NCBI GenBank assembly: GCA_002731295.1
Contig: PCBE01000064.1
Location: 68,456 to 78,490, forward strand
Reading direction: 5' to 3'
DNA length: 10,035 nucleotides
Source: Acidiferrobacteraceae bacterium
Lineage (GTDB): Bacteria; Pseudomonadota; Gammaproteobacteria; Arenicellales; UBA868
The notes under the pieces were generated by a model. It saw only the letters and a list, made by a program, of their open reading frames with translations. It had not been told where the DNA came from and searched no databases. This document shows positions 1 through 6,912 of this stretch, one piece after another. The translations under genes and the position numbers were made by a program. Each line of letters begins with the position of its first letter. Position 1 is the first letter of the stretch.

Positions 1-873
1 GGCCGCTGGCAGTATCGCGATGACGATACTGGCATGGTCTACCGTCGCTCCGAGGGGCTTGCCGTCGCCAGCATCAGAATGTTTGTCGCGGGATTGTTTT
101 CATCGGATCCGGCATCGCCCTGCCAAGTTGATTCAGACGCCTTGATCGCACTCGATGTAGATGGCCTAGAAAGTGGTTTTAAGACCGATGACGACAACTC
201 CCTGCCTGGTCTGGCGGAGCGGACGTTACTGCTTAATCGTCTTGGTGGGGTACTCGCCGAGTCATCGGCCACCGGCTTGTGCCGACCTTCTGACTGGATA
301 CTGGACAATTTGGGTGAACGAGCTGTGACGGCGGAGCATTTACTGGCAGTGGTTCTGGATCATCTCAATCCTATCTGGCCACAGGGACGCATAGAAGAAG
401 GCGTTGCGCTGGGTGATGTTGGGTATCATCCCTTGGCTTGCTCGGCTGAAGAGTTTCCTGGGTTGGTGCCATTTCACAAGCTCAGCCAGTGGTTGACCTA
501 CTCCCTGATTGAACCGCTGGCCCGGGGAGGGATAGAGGTGTGCGAGCTCAATGGTCTGACTGGGCTGGCCGAGTATCGCAATGGTGGATTGTTCGTGGAT
601 TGTGGGGTTATTCAGCCAGACAAGGCTATATTGACTCATCAGCCGCTGGATGTTGCATCAGAAATCGTGGTTGAGTGGCGCGCGCTGACCGTTGCTTTGC
701 TGGATGAAATGGTAGTGCGTGTTCGGCGGCAACTAGCGGTGAACGAAGATGACTTCCCACTGGCCTGCCTGCTTCAGGGGGGCAGTTGGTCAGCCGGCCG
801 CCGCCTGGCTCAGCAGCTTCGCCCAGATGGCTCGCCGCCACTGCGACTGCACATGACGGGCACCGTGTTCTAG
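1..873 (+). CDS. URC4/DUF1688 family uracil catabolism protein (5' end outside window)
   Basis: The reading frame is open from base 1 (290 codons before the stop), so the ATG at 34 is probably internal and the true start lies upstream. The protein matches the C-terminal part of the DUF1688 family, whose founding member is yeast Urc4, required with Urc1 for uracil breakdown by the URC route (not the reductive dihydropyrimidine route). Recognisable features are an N-terminal W-Q-Y-x-D-x-x-T-G stretch, S-E-G-L-A-V-A-S followed by R-M-F, a D-x-L-N-P-I-W-P segment, P-F-H-K-L-S-Q-W-L-x-Y-S and G-L-T-G-L-x-E-Y-R-N-G-G. Family members are usually around 400 residues, so roughly the first quarter to third is missing here. 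It lies 33 bases upstream of a uracil phosphoribosyltransferase on the same strand, probably in one transcript, as expected because URC degradation begins with conversion of uracil to UMP. The exact reaction of URC4 is not settled. The family call is confident. Confidence 0.87.
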   Translation, partial: GRWQYRDDDTGMVYRRSEGLAVASIRMFVAGLFSSDPASPCQVDSDALIALDVDGLESGFKTDDDNSLPGLAERTLLLNRLGGVLAESSATGLCRPSDWILDNLGERAVTAEHLLAVVLDHLNPIWPQGRIEEGVALGDVGYHPLACSAEEFPGLVPFHKLSQWLTYSLIEPLARGGIEVCELNGLTGLAEYRNGGLFVDCGVIQPDKAILTHQPLDVASEIVVEWRALTVALLDEMVVRVRRQLAVNEDDFPLACLLQGGSWSAGRRLAQQLRPDGSPPLRLHMTGTVF

Positions 874-906
874 AATCAGTCAGGATACAACTGCGAGGCA
901 CGATGC

Positions 907-1539
907 ATGGACAGCCAAATTACGATAGTCGACCATCCGCTGGTACAGCACAAACTCACCCTCATGCGGGACAAAGAACAGCCTACGGCTTATTTTCGGC
1001 AGCTGTTACGGGAAACTGCGCTGCTACTTGCGTACGAGGTGACCCGCGACCTGCCGTTGGAGACCAAACGGGTTGAGACGCCGATCGAGGTTATGGATGC
1101 CCCGGTCCTGGCAGGGAAGAAACTGTGTTTTGTCTCGGTATTGCGTGCAGGTAACGGGCTGCTGGAGGGGATGTTGGACCTGTTGCCATCTGCCCGGGTG
1201 GGACACGTTGGACTTTATCGTGACCCCGAAACACTCGAAGCCGTGGAATACTATTACAAGGTCCCGCAGGACATCGGCGAACGTCTGGTCATTGTTGTTG
1301 ATCCCATGCTAGCGACGGCAAATTCCGGAATTGCCGCAGTGGATCGCCTCAAGCAGGGCGGCGCCCGGCAACTCAAATTTGTCTGTCTGCTGGCGGCACC
1401 GGAGGGTGTAGCAGCCTTTACTGCGGCACATCCGGATGTGCCACTTTACACGGCTGCGCTTGATCGAGAGTTGAACGATCACGGCTATATCCTGCCCGGT
1501 CTGGGCGATGCCGGTGACCGTATTTACGGAACGCGCTGA
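907..1539 (+). CDS. upp: Uracil phosphoribosyltransferase
   Basis: A complete 210-residue enzyme that makes UMP from uracil and PRPP in the cytoplasm. Its length matches the bacterial Upp family. Landmarks are V-L-R-A-G at 78-82, the G-L-Y-R-D-P-E-T block at 102-109, the PRPP-binding loop V-D-P-M-L-A-T at 131-137, A-A-P-E-G at 163-167, and the uracil-site region [12 protein letters not shown] at 194-205. The start at 907 is preferred over the ATG at 903 because it is in frame and has GAGG at 895-898 with 8-base spacing. The PRPP loop continues A-N-S-G where the textbook loop has G-G-S; N-S is, as I recall, common in homologues beside URC genes, but Ala138 in place of Gly is less usual. Given the adjacent URC4 gene, the enzyme probably also feeds UMP or a derivative into the URC pathway, like yeast Urc6, besides serving salvage. 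Its end lies 27 bases from the convergent broken dehydrogenase. Confidence 0.96.
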   Translation: MDSQITIVDHPLVQHKLTLMRDKEQPTAYFRQLLRETALLLAYEVTRDLPLETKRVETPIEVMDAPVLAGKKLCFVSVLRAGNGLLEGMLDLLPSARVGHVGLYRDPETLEAVEYYYKVPQDIGERLVIVVDPMLATANSGIAAVDRLKQGGARQLKFVCLLAAPEGVAAFTAAHPDVPLYTAALDRELNDHGYILPGLGDAGDRIYGTR

Positions 1540-1566
1540 CCAGACGTCCGTTATCTGTTGTCTGTG

Positions 1567-2322
1567 TTAATGGCCCGCTGTACTGCCGCCGTCGATCGGC
1601 AGTGCTGAACCGGTAATAAAATGCGTCGTCGCTGGCAAGATAGGCGATGGCTTTTGCAATTTCGCCCGGTGTACTCATTCTTTTAAGCGGTGCATAACCG
1701 ATGATTGCCTGTTCCGCTGACTTCGGGTCATCCGCCTGGTCAATGACATCGCGCCGGACCATATCTGTGTCGACATAACCCGGGCATACACAGTTGACGC
1801 GAACTGACGGTGCCAGTTCCAGTGCCATGGCACGAGTCAGGTTTACGACACCACCCTTGGATGCACAGTAGACCGTCAATCCGTTCTCACCGATAAGTCC
1901 CGCGTCAGAGGCCAGGTTGACGATATTGCCTTCTGAGTCACGCAAGTAAGGCAGTGCAGCACGCATACAGAAAAATGTGCCCTTAAGGTTGGTGTCGATC
2001 GTGGCGTTCCATATCGCCTCGTCAGATGCCTCTACGGGTAGAAAGTAGGCAACCCCGGCCGAGTTACCAGAATATCGAGACCACCGAGTCCTTTTGCAGC
2101 AGCTTCCACAACCGACACACAACCTGCAGCCGTCCCGACGTCACCGCTGGCAGCGATAAGTTGGTCGCCGCCGCCCAGTTGTTTAATTCCCTGGGCCGTC
2201 GAGGCGACCGTGCGGCCATTGATGGCCACTCGTGCACCGGTACTGAGGAAGTGCGCTGCTGTTGCATAGCCGATACCGCGCGACGAGCCGGTCACCAAGA
2301 TTCGTTTGCCTGAGAACGCCAT
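1567..2322 (-). pseudogene. Short-chain dehydrogenase/reductase (SDR), two frameshifts
   Basis: Reading the minus strand from the ATG at 2322 gives a classical SDR start: the NAD(P)-binding glycine motif T-G-S-S-R-G-I-G, then A-I-N-G-R, then L-D-I-L-V. There, near 2064-2065, the frame breaks. One extra base would restore the expected L-V-N-S-A-G-V-A. The second frame carries the rest of the catalytic core: N-T-N-L-K-G, the serine in N-L-A-S-D-A-G, Y-C-A-S-K (Tyr-x-x-x-Lys), and the C-P-G-Y-V-D-T-D-M loop. A second break lies at the A run 1618-1621, after A-Y-L-A-S-D-D-A. A third frame then completes the usual ending, F-I-T-G-S-A-L-P-I-D-G-G-S-T-A-G-H, with its stop at 1567-1569. The reconstituted protein would be about 251 residues, normal for an SDR. 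All motifs survive, so either the gene broke very recently or the assembly has two indel errors. The substrate cannot be told; relatives include 3-oxoacyl-ACP reductase-like and sugar or alcohol dehydrogenases. Confidence 0.85.
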
Positions 2323-2370
2323 AGTGTGTTCCTGTTTGTCTGGTTAGAAGGTGATGTACACGGGCTGACC

Positions 2371-2378
2371 GTGATCAC
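2371..2378. promoter_or_regulatory. GTGATCAC palindrome in the divergent SDR / FAD oxidase promoter region
   Basis: The 196 bases between the divergent starts at 2322 and 2519 must hold promoters for both genes. They contain a perfect 8-bp palindrome GTGATCAC here and a TACAAT hexamer at 2419-2424 that could be a plus-strand -10 box, but no good -35 partner is visible. An 8-bp palindrome can arise by chance, so the operator role is a weak suggestion. Confidence 0.2.
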
Positions 2379-2518
2379 AGTGCCAATGGCCATGGATACA
2401 GTCGTTGATAAATAGAGGTACAATTTTCAGGCGGATGGCATGAGAAGGGAAGGGGTCGAAGCCCCCGACATCACTTTAAAGGCACTATTGGCGCGAACGG
2501 CGCTAGAGGATTCGTTCA

Positions 2519-3853
2519 ATGAGTTATGACCCGCTGCACTCCATCAGTCCTGGTGAAGGACTGGATCATGTTGATTCCTATTGGGCTGCCACAGCCGGCC
2601 CGTCACCCGGAGATGACGGGCGCCTTCAATCACCGATAGAGACCGATGTTGCCATCATTGGTGGCGGTTACACCGGTTTGAGTTGTGCGTTTCATCTGGC
2701 CAAGCGCTATGGCGTTCGCCCTGTGGTGCTGGAGGCCAATCGACCTGTCTGGGGTTGCAGCGGGCGAAATGGCAGTTTTGCCGGACCGGCATTGGGCCGC
2801 GTCTCACTCAGCGAGTGGGCGGCTCGTTGGGGGGAGGTTGGCGCACGCTCACTCTGGGCTGAGGCGGTGAGCGCAGTAGAGACAGTTCGTTCGCTGATCA
2901 AGGAGGGAAATATCGATTGTGATGTTCAGCCTGATGGGCGTATGCGTGTGGCTCACGCCCGCTCTACGGTCAAGAAATTGGAGGAAGATGCCAGTGTTCT
3001 GCGCAGTTTTGGTGCTGAATTTGAGATGCTCACCCCGTCAGAGATTGGTGAAAAACACTTCAAGGGGAAAGAAGCTCATGCTGCACTGCGCACGACTTAC
3101 GGTTTTGTGCTTCACCCGTTGAAACTGGGTTACGGCATTTTACACATGGCGCGTGAAGCGGGTGCCACAGTACATTCGGCTTCTCCGGTACTGCACTGGA
3201 GCAAGCATGGGCAGACACACTGCCTCGACACACCCGATGGCAAGGTATACGCAAAGCGAATCGTGTTTGCGACCAATGGCTATACCAACGAACGGTTACA
3301 TCCCACACTGGATTCCCGGTTGTTACCGGTGTTGTCGAACATCGTGGTCACACGACCAATGACTGAAGCCGAGATCGGGGAGAGTAACTTTGTGACCACC
3401 GATTCGATCAGTGACACCCGAAAGTTTCTCAATTATTTTCGTCGGCTGCCCGACGGCCGTGTAATGCTCGGCAGTCGAGGCCCGATTCGGGAAAGTGGCA
3501 GTGCGCCTCATCGTGACCGACTGTTGCAGATCATCCGACGAAAATTCCCAGCGTTGCATTCGATTAGTGCCGACTACTTCTGGGGGGGCTGGGTTGCGCT
3601 GACGCCCGATTACATGCCCCATGTCGGGCACGCCGAGGATGATCCGACGGCGTTTTATGCCATGGGCTATTGCGGGAGTGGCGTGTCAGCGGCCAATCAG
3701 GCAGGACGCCGATTGGCGGAATATTTGGGAGAAAGCAAACCAGTTCCGGTCCAGCTCAATGCGCAGCCGCCACGCTATCCTTTGGCCCGGTTCAGACGGG
3801 TGGGCCAGGTCGCAGCCTTTCAGTGGTACGGCTTGAGTGATGCGCTGACCTGA
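2519..3853 (+). CDS. FAD-dependent oxidoreductase, DAO family (PuuB / amine or amino-acid oxidase-like)
   Basis: A complete 444-residue flavoprotein. Residues 43-60 form the Rossmann dinucleotide-binding element with G48-G49-G50-x-x-G53, and Glu72 sits at the end of the second strand, where it would bind the adenosine ribose of FAD. G-C-S-G-R-N-G at 79-85 matches the G-A-S-G-R-N-G block of gamma-glutamylputrescine oxidase-like DAO enzymes. The substrate domain follows, with Y-F-R-R-L-P-D-G-R-V in the middle. The C-terminal FAD-contact region has W-G-G-W-V-A-L-T-P-D-Y-M-P-H-V-G and then G-Y-C-G-S-G-V. Such enzymes oxidise a primary or secondary amine or amino acid to an imine, with O2 or a quinone as acceptor, giving an aldehyde or ketone plus ammonia or amine. 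The start is supported by AGAGGA about 9 bases upstream. It faces away from the broken SDR and runs towards the GFA gene. The substrate is not predictable from sequence. Confidence 0.9.
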   Translation: MSYDPLHSISPGEGLDHVDSYWAATAGPSPGDDGRLQSPIETDVAIIGGGYTGLSCAFHLAKRYGVRPVVLEANRPVWGCSGRNGSFAGPALGRVSLSEWAARWGEVGARSLWAEAVSAVETVRSLIKEGNIDCDVQPDGRMRVAHARSTVKKLEEDASVLRSFGAEFEMLTPSEIGEKHFKGKEAHAALRTTYGFVLHPLKLGYGILHMAREAGATVHSASPVLHWSKHGQTHCLDTPDGKVYAKRIVFATNGYTNERLHPTLDSRLLPVLSNIVVTRPMTEAEIGESNFVTTDSISDTRKFLNYFRRLPDGRVMLGSRGPIRESGSAPHRDRLLQIIRRKFPALHSISADYFWGGWVALTPDYMPHVGHAEDDPTAFYAMGYCGSGVSAANQAGRRLAEYLGESKPVPVQLNAQPPRYPLARFRRVGQVAAFQWYGLSDALT

Positions 3854-3925
3854 CGGCTTAGATACAAAAGCACATCGTTTTGCCGGGCAATAACGCCGTG
3901 ACTTACCGATATGGACTACAACAAT

Positions 3926-4297
3926 TCAGGGGTCGAAATGTGATTCCGAAGCGCCGTGGGTAACCGGAATATCGGCGAGCGCAAAAGGATTTACGCCGTC
4001 GACGCAACCGATGTTTACCCCATACTGGGTAGGGTCTGACCGTCGCTGATGATGGGTATAAACACCACAGGTTTGGCAGAAATAGTGTTTGGCGGTATTG
4101 GTGTGCCATTGGTACAAGGCCAGGTTGTCAACGCCTGCGATGAGCTTAAACTTGTCAAGTGGTATGCCACCCATAACCGTACCCCGCCGCCGGCAGAGCG
4201 AGCAGTCGCACCGGTTCAATGCCAGAAACCCTTGACCAAGATCGATCTCAAACTGGACTTTTCCGCAATGACAGCTTCCGGTCTTTATTTCACCCAT
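3926..4297 (-). CDS. GFA/CENP-V family zinc protein
   Basis: A complete 123-residue protein of the family named after glutathione-dependent formaldehyde-activating enzyme. All zinc ligands of the fold are visible: Cys9 and Cys11 in S-C-H-C-G, Cys30, Cys32 and Cys35 in R-C-D-C-S-L-C-R-R-R-G, and Cys74 and Cys77 in Y-F-C-Q-T-C-G. The following T-H-H-Q-R-R-S-D-P and N-I-G-C-V-D-G-V-N-P-F blocks are typical of the short proteobacterial branch. The founding enzyme joins formaldehyde to glutathione, but most short family members have no proven activity, so the function is open. The gene converges with the FAD oxidase, 72 bases from its end. A formaldehyde link to an amine oxidase (demethylation releases formaldehyde) is tempting but unproven. 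GGTGA lies about 8 bases upstream of the ATG as a weak ribosome site. Confidence 0.92.
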   Translation of the reverse strand: MGEIKTGSCHCGKVQFEIDLGQGFLALNRCDCSLCRRRGTVMGGIPLDKFKLIAGVDNLALYQWHTNTAKHYFCQTCGVYTHHQRRSDPTQYGVNIGCVDGVNPFALADIPVTHGASESHFDP

Positions 4298-4443
4298 GAT
4301 GTATTCACCAGATCAGATTGAGAAAATGCGATGATAATCCTTTGCCCATTCACATGTGCTGACGGCGACACACTATTAACCCGTACAGGTCGGGTCCAGC
4401 CGCAGGCTACTATCGGCGCAATTCACGAATTAGCAGGTAAAGT

Positions 4444-4626
4444 TTGCGCACAATAAGCGGAAAACTGGGGTACAGCGGGTTGTTGCTGGTGTTGTCCACG
4501 CTGCTGTGTGTGGGAGGCTGTGCAGGCACGGCGTGTCGCTGTGAGGATCAACAGCTCATCACAAAAGAAAAAAAGGAAAGTGATGGCACACCGCGCGTGC
4601 GTATCGTGTTGCCCGCTTCCGGCTAA
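4444..4626 (+). CDS. Putative small lipoprotein, TTG start
   Basis: A 60-residue reading frame starting at TTG; an in-frame stop at 4438-4440 rules out an upstream extension. After a positive N-terminus (Arg2, Lys7), residues 12-24 are hydrophobic and end in the lipobox V23-G24-G25-C26, which fits signal peptidase II cleavage and lipid attachment at Cys26. The mature part would be only 35 residues, with two more cysteines in A-C-R-C, an acidic/basic middle and a C-terminal V-R-I-V-L. It has no Asp at +2, so outer-membrane sorting would be expected in a gammaproteobacterium. AGGT at 4435-4438 may act as ribosome site. It lies 14 bases upstream of the tiny basic gene at 4641, on the same strand. 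I do not recognise the family; the hydrophobic-plus-lipobox layout is the main support. A chance reading frame remains possible. Confidence 0.5.
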   Translation: MRTISGKLGYSGLLLVLSTLLCVGGCAGTACRCEDQQLITKEKKESDGTPRVRIVLPASG

Positions 4627-4640
4627 TCCACACAATACCT

Positions 4641-4781
4641 ATGGCCGCGAAGAAAAAACCCAGTGCCCGAACGCGCAATCCAGTGGCGCGACACGCACCA
4701 AAATTCAACAAACCCGCCCGCCATCGTTTACGAACTCGATACCAGCGGAAGCCCCGTGACAATGATCCGCTTGAAACATGA
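4641..4781 (+). CDS. Very small, highly basic protein (46 residues)
   Basis: ATG at 4641 opens a 46-codon frame ending in TGA at 4779-4781. The product begins M-A-A-K-K-K and carries R-N-P-V-A-R-H at 12-18, K-F-N-K at 21-24, and a run rich in Arg/Lys up to R-K-P-R at 36-39. It has at least fifteen Arg/Lys and only two acidic residues other than the C-terminal Glu-Thr end, so it would be strongly cationic and may bind RNA, DNA or ribosomes. The N-P-V-A-R-H...F-N pattern resembles small uncharacterised basic proteins (N-P-V-A-K/R-H...F-N-K/R) that I recall from many Proteobacteria, but I cannot name the family with certainty. No good ribosome site is visible. The stop of the small lipoprotein is 14 bases upstream, so translation might be coupled. 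No function is proposed. Confidence 0.55.
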   Translation: MAAKKKPSARTRNPVARHAPKFNKPARHRLRTRYQRKPRDNDPLET

Positions 4782-4863
4782 ATCAAAAAAACAAGATTGT
4801 CTTTATATCGTTAGAATTTACGGCTCACTACCACGCAATGATTGACCGATACGAGAATTTCAC

Positions 4864-6282
4864 ATGACCGAATTACTTTGGCAACTCAGTGCCTGCGACA
4901 TCGTACGGGGTATTCACAACAAGACATTTTCCTGCGAAGAGGTGATGCAATCCGTCGTGCAGCGGATCGCAGAGCGCAACGGTTCAATCAACGCCATCGT
5001 CTACGACTATTCAGATGAAGCCGTGGTACAGGCCCAAGAGGCTGACCGGGCACTGTCATCTGGATCTGTAGTGGGGCCCCTGCACGGTGTACCGGTCACC
5101 ATAAAATCCAACATCGACGTGAAGGGTCAACCCACACCGAACGGAGTACCGACCTATAAGAATGTCATTGCCACCGACGATTCACCCGTTGTTCGAAACC
5201 TGAAAGACGCGGGTGCGATTATTGTCGGGCGAACCAACACCCCGGAATTCTCCATGCGGCTCACTACCGATAATCCGCTTAATGGCCGGACGTACAATCC
5301 ATGGCACGACGATGCCTGCCCTGGCGGCTCATCGGGTGGTGCCAGCGCCGCAGCCGCCGCTGGTTTTGGGCCGATACATCATGGCAACGATATCGGTGGG
5401 TCATTGCGTTACCCCGCATCTTTCTGTGGCCTTGCAACCGTAAAGCCTAGTTTTGGACGGATCGCGAACTTTGTGCCGTCAGCCATGCCGCCGGAGCGGG
5501 GGATACTGGCCCAGCTGATCGCTGTACAGGGCGCAATCTGCCGGCAGGTGTGTGATGTGCGCCTGGCAACTCGGATTATGGCTGCCCCCGACGCACGTGA
5601 TCCGTTCTGGGTGCCGGTGCCGTTTGACAACTGGCCCGACGAGGGGCCGATCAAGGTTGCTGTGACTCGGGAATCATATGGTTATCCGATCCACCCTGAC
5701 CTGATTGCTGGTATTGATCGTGCTGCGGGTTACCTGAGTGATGCGGGCTATCAGGTAGAAGAGGTGACCACACCGTCTATCGAAGACGCAGCCCAGGGCT
5801 GGTTTGACCTTCTTGGCAGTGAGCTCGAAGCTTTTATGATGCCACTGGCAAGAGAATATGGCAGTCCGACGATCCAGCAGATTTTTGAATGGTATTTCGA
5901 GATGGGCGAGGTCGCCGATGCAGAGCGCTATCGCGTGGGCATCAAAGAACGCACCACCATGACACGCGAATGGAACATTTTTCTGGATGAGTATCCGTTG
6001 GTCTTAACGCCTTTCTTTATGCAGCCGACTCCCACCTGGGACTGTGATGCAAAATCTTTCGAACAAACAAAGGATGTATTCCGGGCTGCGATGTACAGTA
6101 CCGGCACCAACTTTCTCAGCCTGCCCACGGGCGTCGTGCCGATAGGCTTGGTTGAATCGTTACCGACGGGCATCCAGGTCGTTGGGCGGCGCTATCGGGA
6201 GGATCTCATCCTCGATGCGATTGAGGCCATCGAAAACCGTGTGGGTATACTCACCCACAAGCTCTGGGCCCAAGAAGAATGA
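4864..6282 (+). CDS. Amidase signature (AS) family hydrolase
   Basis: A complete 472-residue amidase, a usual length for the family. The AS catalytic triad Lys / cis-Ser / Ser is intact: Lys81 in V-P-V-T-I-K-S-N, Ser156 in P-G-G-S-S-G-G, and the nucleophile Ser180 in G-N-D-I-G-G-S-L-R. The spacing between the two serines is 24, the same as in fatty acid amide hydrolase (Ser217/Ser241). Family members hydrolyse amides to acid plus ammonia or amine; others make Gln-tRNA (GatA) or act on carbamoyl groups. This protein lacks GatB/GatC neighbours and has the divergent C-terminal half of stand-alone amidases, so a catabolic or detoxifying amidase fits better. It has no signal peptide, so it is cytoplasmic. 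The gene is preceded by about 80 bases free of genes and ends 48 bases from the convergent cupin gene. The ribosome site is weak (CGAGAA about 7 bases upstream). The substrate is unknown. Confidence 0.95.
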   Translation: MTELLWQLSACDIVRGIHNKTFSCEEVMQSVVQRIAERNGSINAIVYDYSDEAVVQAQEADRALSSGSVVGPLHGVPVTIKSNIDVKGQPTPNGVPTYKNVIATDDSPVVRNLKDAGAIIVGRTNTPEFSMRLTTDNPLNGRTYNPWHDDACPGGSSGGASAAAAAGFGPIHHGNDIGGSLRYPASFCGLATVKPSFGRIANFVPSAMPPERGILAQLIAVQGAICRQVCDVRLATRIMAAPDARDPFWVPVPFDNWPDEGPIKVAVTRESYGYPIHPDLIAGIDRAAGYLSDAGYQVEEVTTPSIEDAAQGWFDLLGSELEAFMMPLAREYGSPTIQQIFEWYFEMGEVADAERYRVGIKERTTMTREWNIFLDEYPLVLTPFFMQPTPTWDCDAKSFEQTKDVFRAAMYSTGTNFLSLPTGVVPIGLVESLPTGIQVVGRRYREDLILDAIEAIENRVGILTHKLWAQEE

Positions 6283-6330
6283 GATTCCACTGAGAGACTG
6301 TTCAGCCAGTTCGCGGATAAGGTCGCGGTA

Positions 6331-6729
6331 TTACTCAACAGCCTCTAGCACCTGAGTCTCAAACTTTGCCGGAGACGTAAATTCGATCAACTCGAGCTCT
6401 TCTGAGCAATCAATTTCATCGTGTACTATGCCAGGTGGTTGCAGACAACTGTCGCCAGCTTCAAACAGGTGTTCGCCATGGTCTTTATACACGAATTTGA
6501 TCCAGCCTTTGAGTACAAAGAACATCTGAAAATTGAGGTCGTGGGCGTGTGGGCCGGTGTGGGGAAATTGTTCAACCGGTTTTTTTACACGGATGACATG
6601 GGCGTTGAACTGACCATGGGTCGCATCACCTATTCCGAGGTCGCGGTATTCGAAAAACGTCCGAAGACCGGCCGCCCAGGTCGAGTTCTTAGCATGACTG
6701 GTACAGAATTTCTGTGATTGCTGGGACAT
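6331..6729 (-). CDS. Single-domain cupin protein
   Basis: The start is set at 6729 (132 residues), because AAGGAG at 6736-6741 on the minus strand sits 6 bases upstream; the frame stays open to 6798 but the extension has no such site. The cupin core spans about residues 40-120. Motif 1 is H-A-H at 61-63 with Gln68 where many cupins have the metal-binding Glu, followed by V-L-K-G-W at 72-76. Motif 2 is A-G-D at 91-93 and P-P-G-x-x-H at 98-103. Three histidines could thus hold a metal. Small cupins of this sort can be sugar- or acid-modifying enzymes, dioxygenase relatives or binding proteins, so no activity is proposed. The gene converges with the amidase and is divergent from the small gene at 6913, so the 183 bases between 6730 and 6912 must contain its promoter. 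Confidence 0.88.
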   Translation of the reverse strand: MSQQSQKFCTSHAKNSTWAAGLRTFFEYRDLGIGDATHGQFNAHVIRVKKPVEQFPHTGPHAHDLNFQMFFVLKGWIKFVYKDHGEHLFEAGDSCLQPPGIVHDEIDCSEELELIEFTSPAKFETQVLEAVE

Positions 6730-6832
6730 GGTCGACTCCTTATGTTTGTGTGAATCTTTGGTTAGATGCGCTGGTACACCGATCTGCAAGTAAAGCATAT
6801 TTCCGGGTCGTTGGGGCGGGTTCGTATAGCCA

Positions 6833-6869
6833 CGATCTGGTGATCGGAACAGCCTTGAAAAAACGTTCC
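6833..6869. repeat. Two adjoining inverted repeats in the divergent cupin / small-gene region
   Basis: CGATC (6833-6837) and GATCG (6842-6846) form a perfect 5-bp inverted repeat around TGGT. The next bases hold GGAAC (6846-6850) and GTTCC (6865-6869), a second 5-bp inverted repeat with 14 bases between the arms. They lie between divergent starts, 104-140 bases upstream of the cupin start, where an operator could sit. Short repeats like these also arise by chance. Confidence 0.25.
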
Positions 6870-6912
6870 ATGGACCGCATTTTAAAAAGAGACAGAATGT
6901 GGAAGCAGACCT

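Noticed and set aside
1618..2065. Programmed ribosomal frameshifting in the SDR gene
   Set aside because: There is no slippery heptamer at either site (GTAAC and a four-base A/T run), and two shifts would be needed to make an ordinary enzyme.
2026..2313. Plus-strand frame opposite the SDR gene
   Set aside because: It mirrors the SDR coding strand and has no recognisable features; a shadow of the SDR gene.
3854..3925. Terminator between the FAD oxidase and GFA genes
   Set aside because: Only weak pairings are present (ACGGC/GCCGT with a loop of about 35 bases, CAAAA/TTTTG), with no T-run after a compact stem.
6730..6798. Longer cupin start at 6798
   Set aside because: AAGGAG sits 6 bases before the ATG at 6729, and the extension has no ribosome site or cupin-like sequence.
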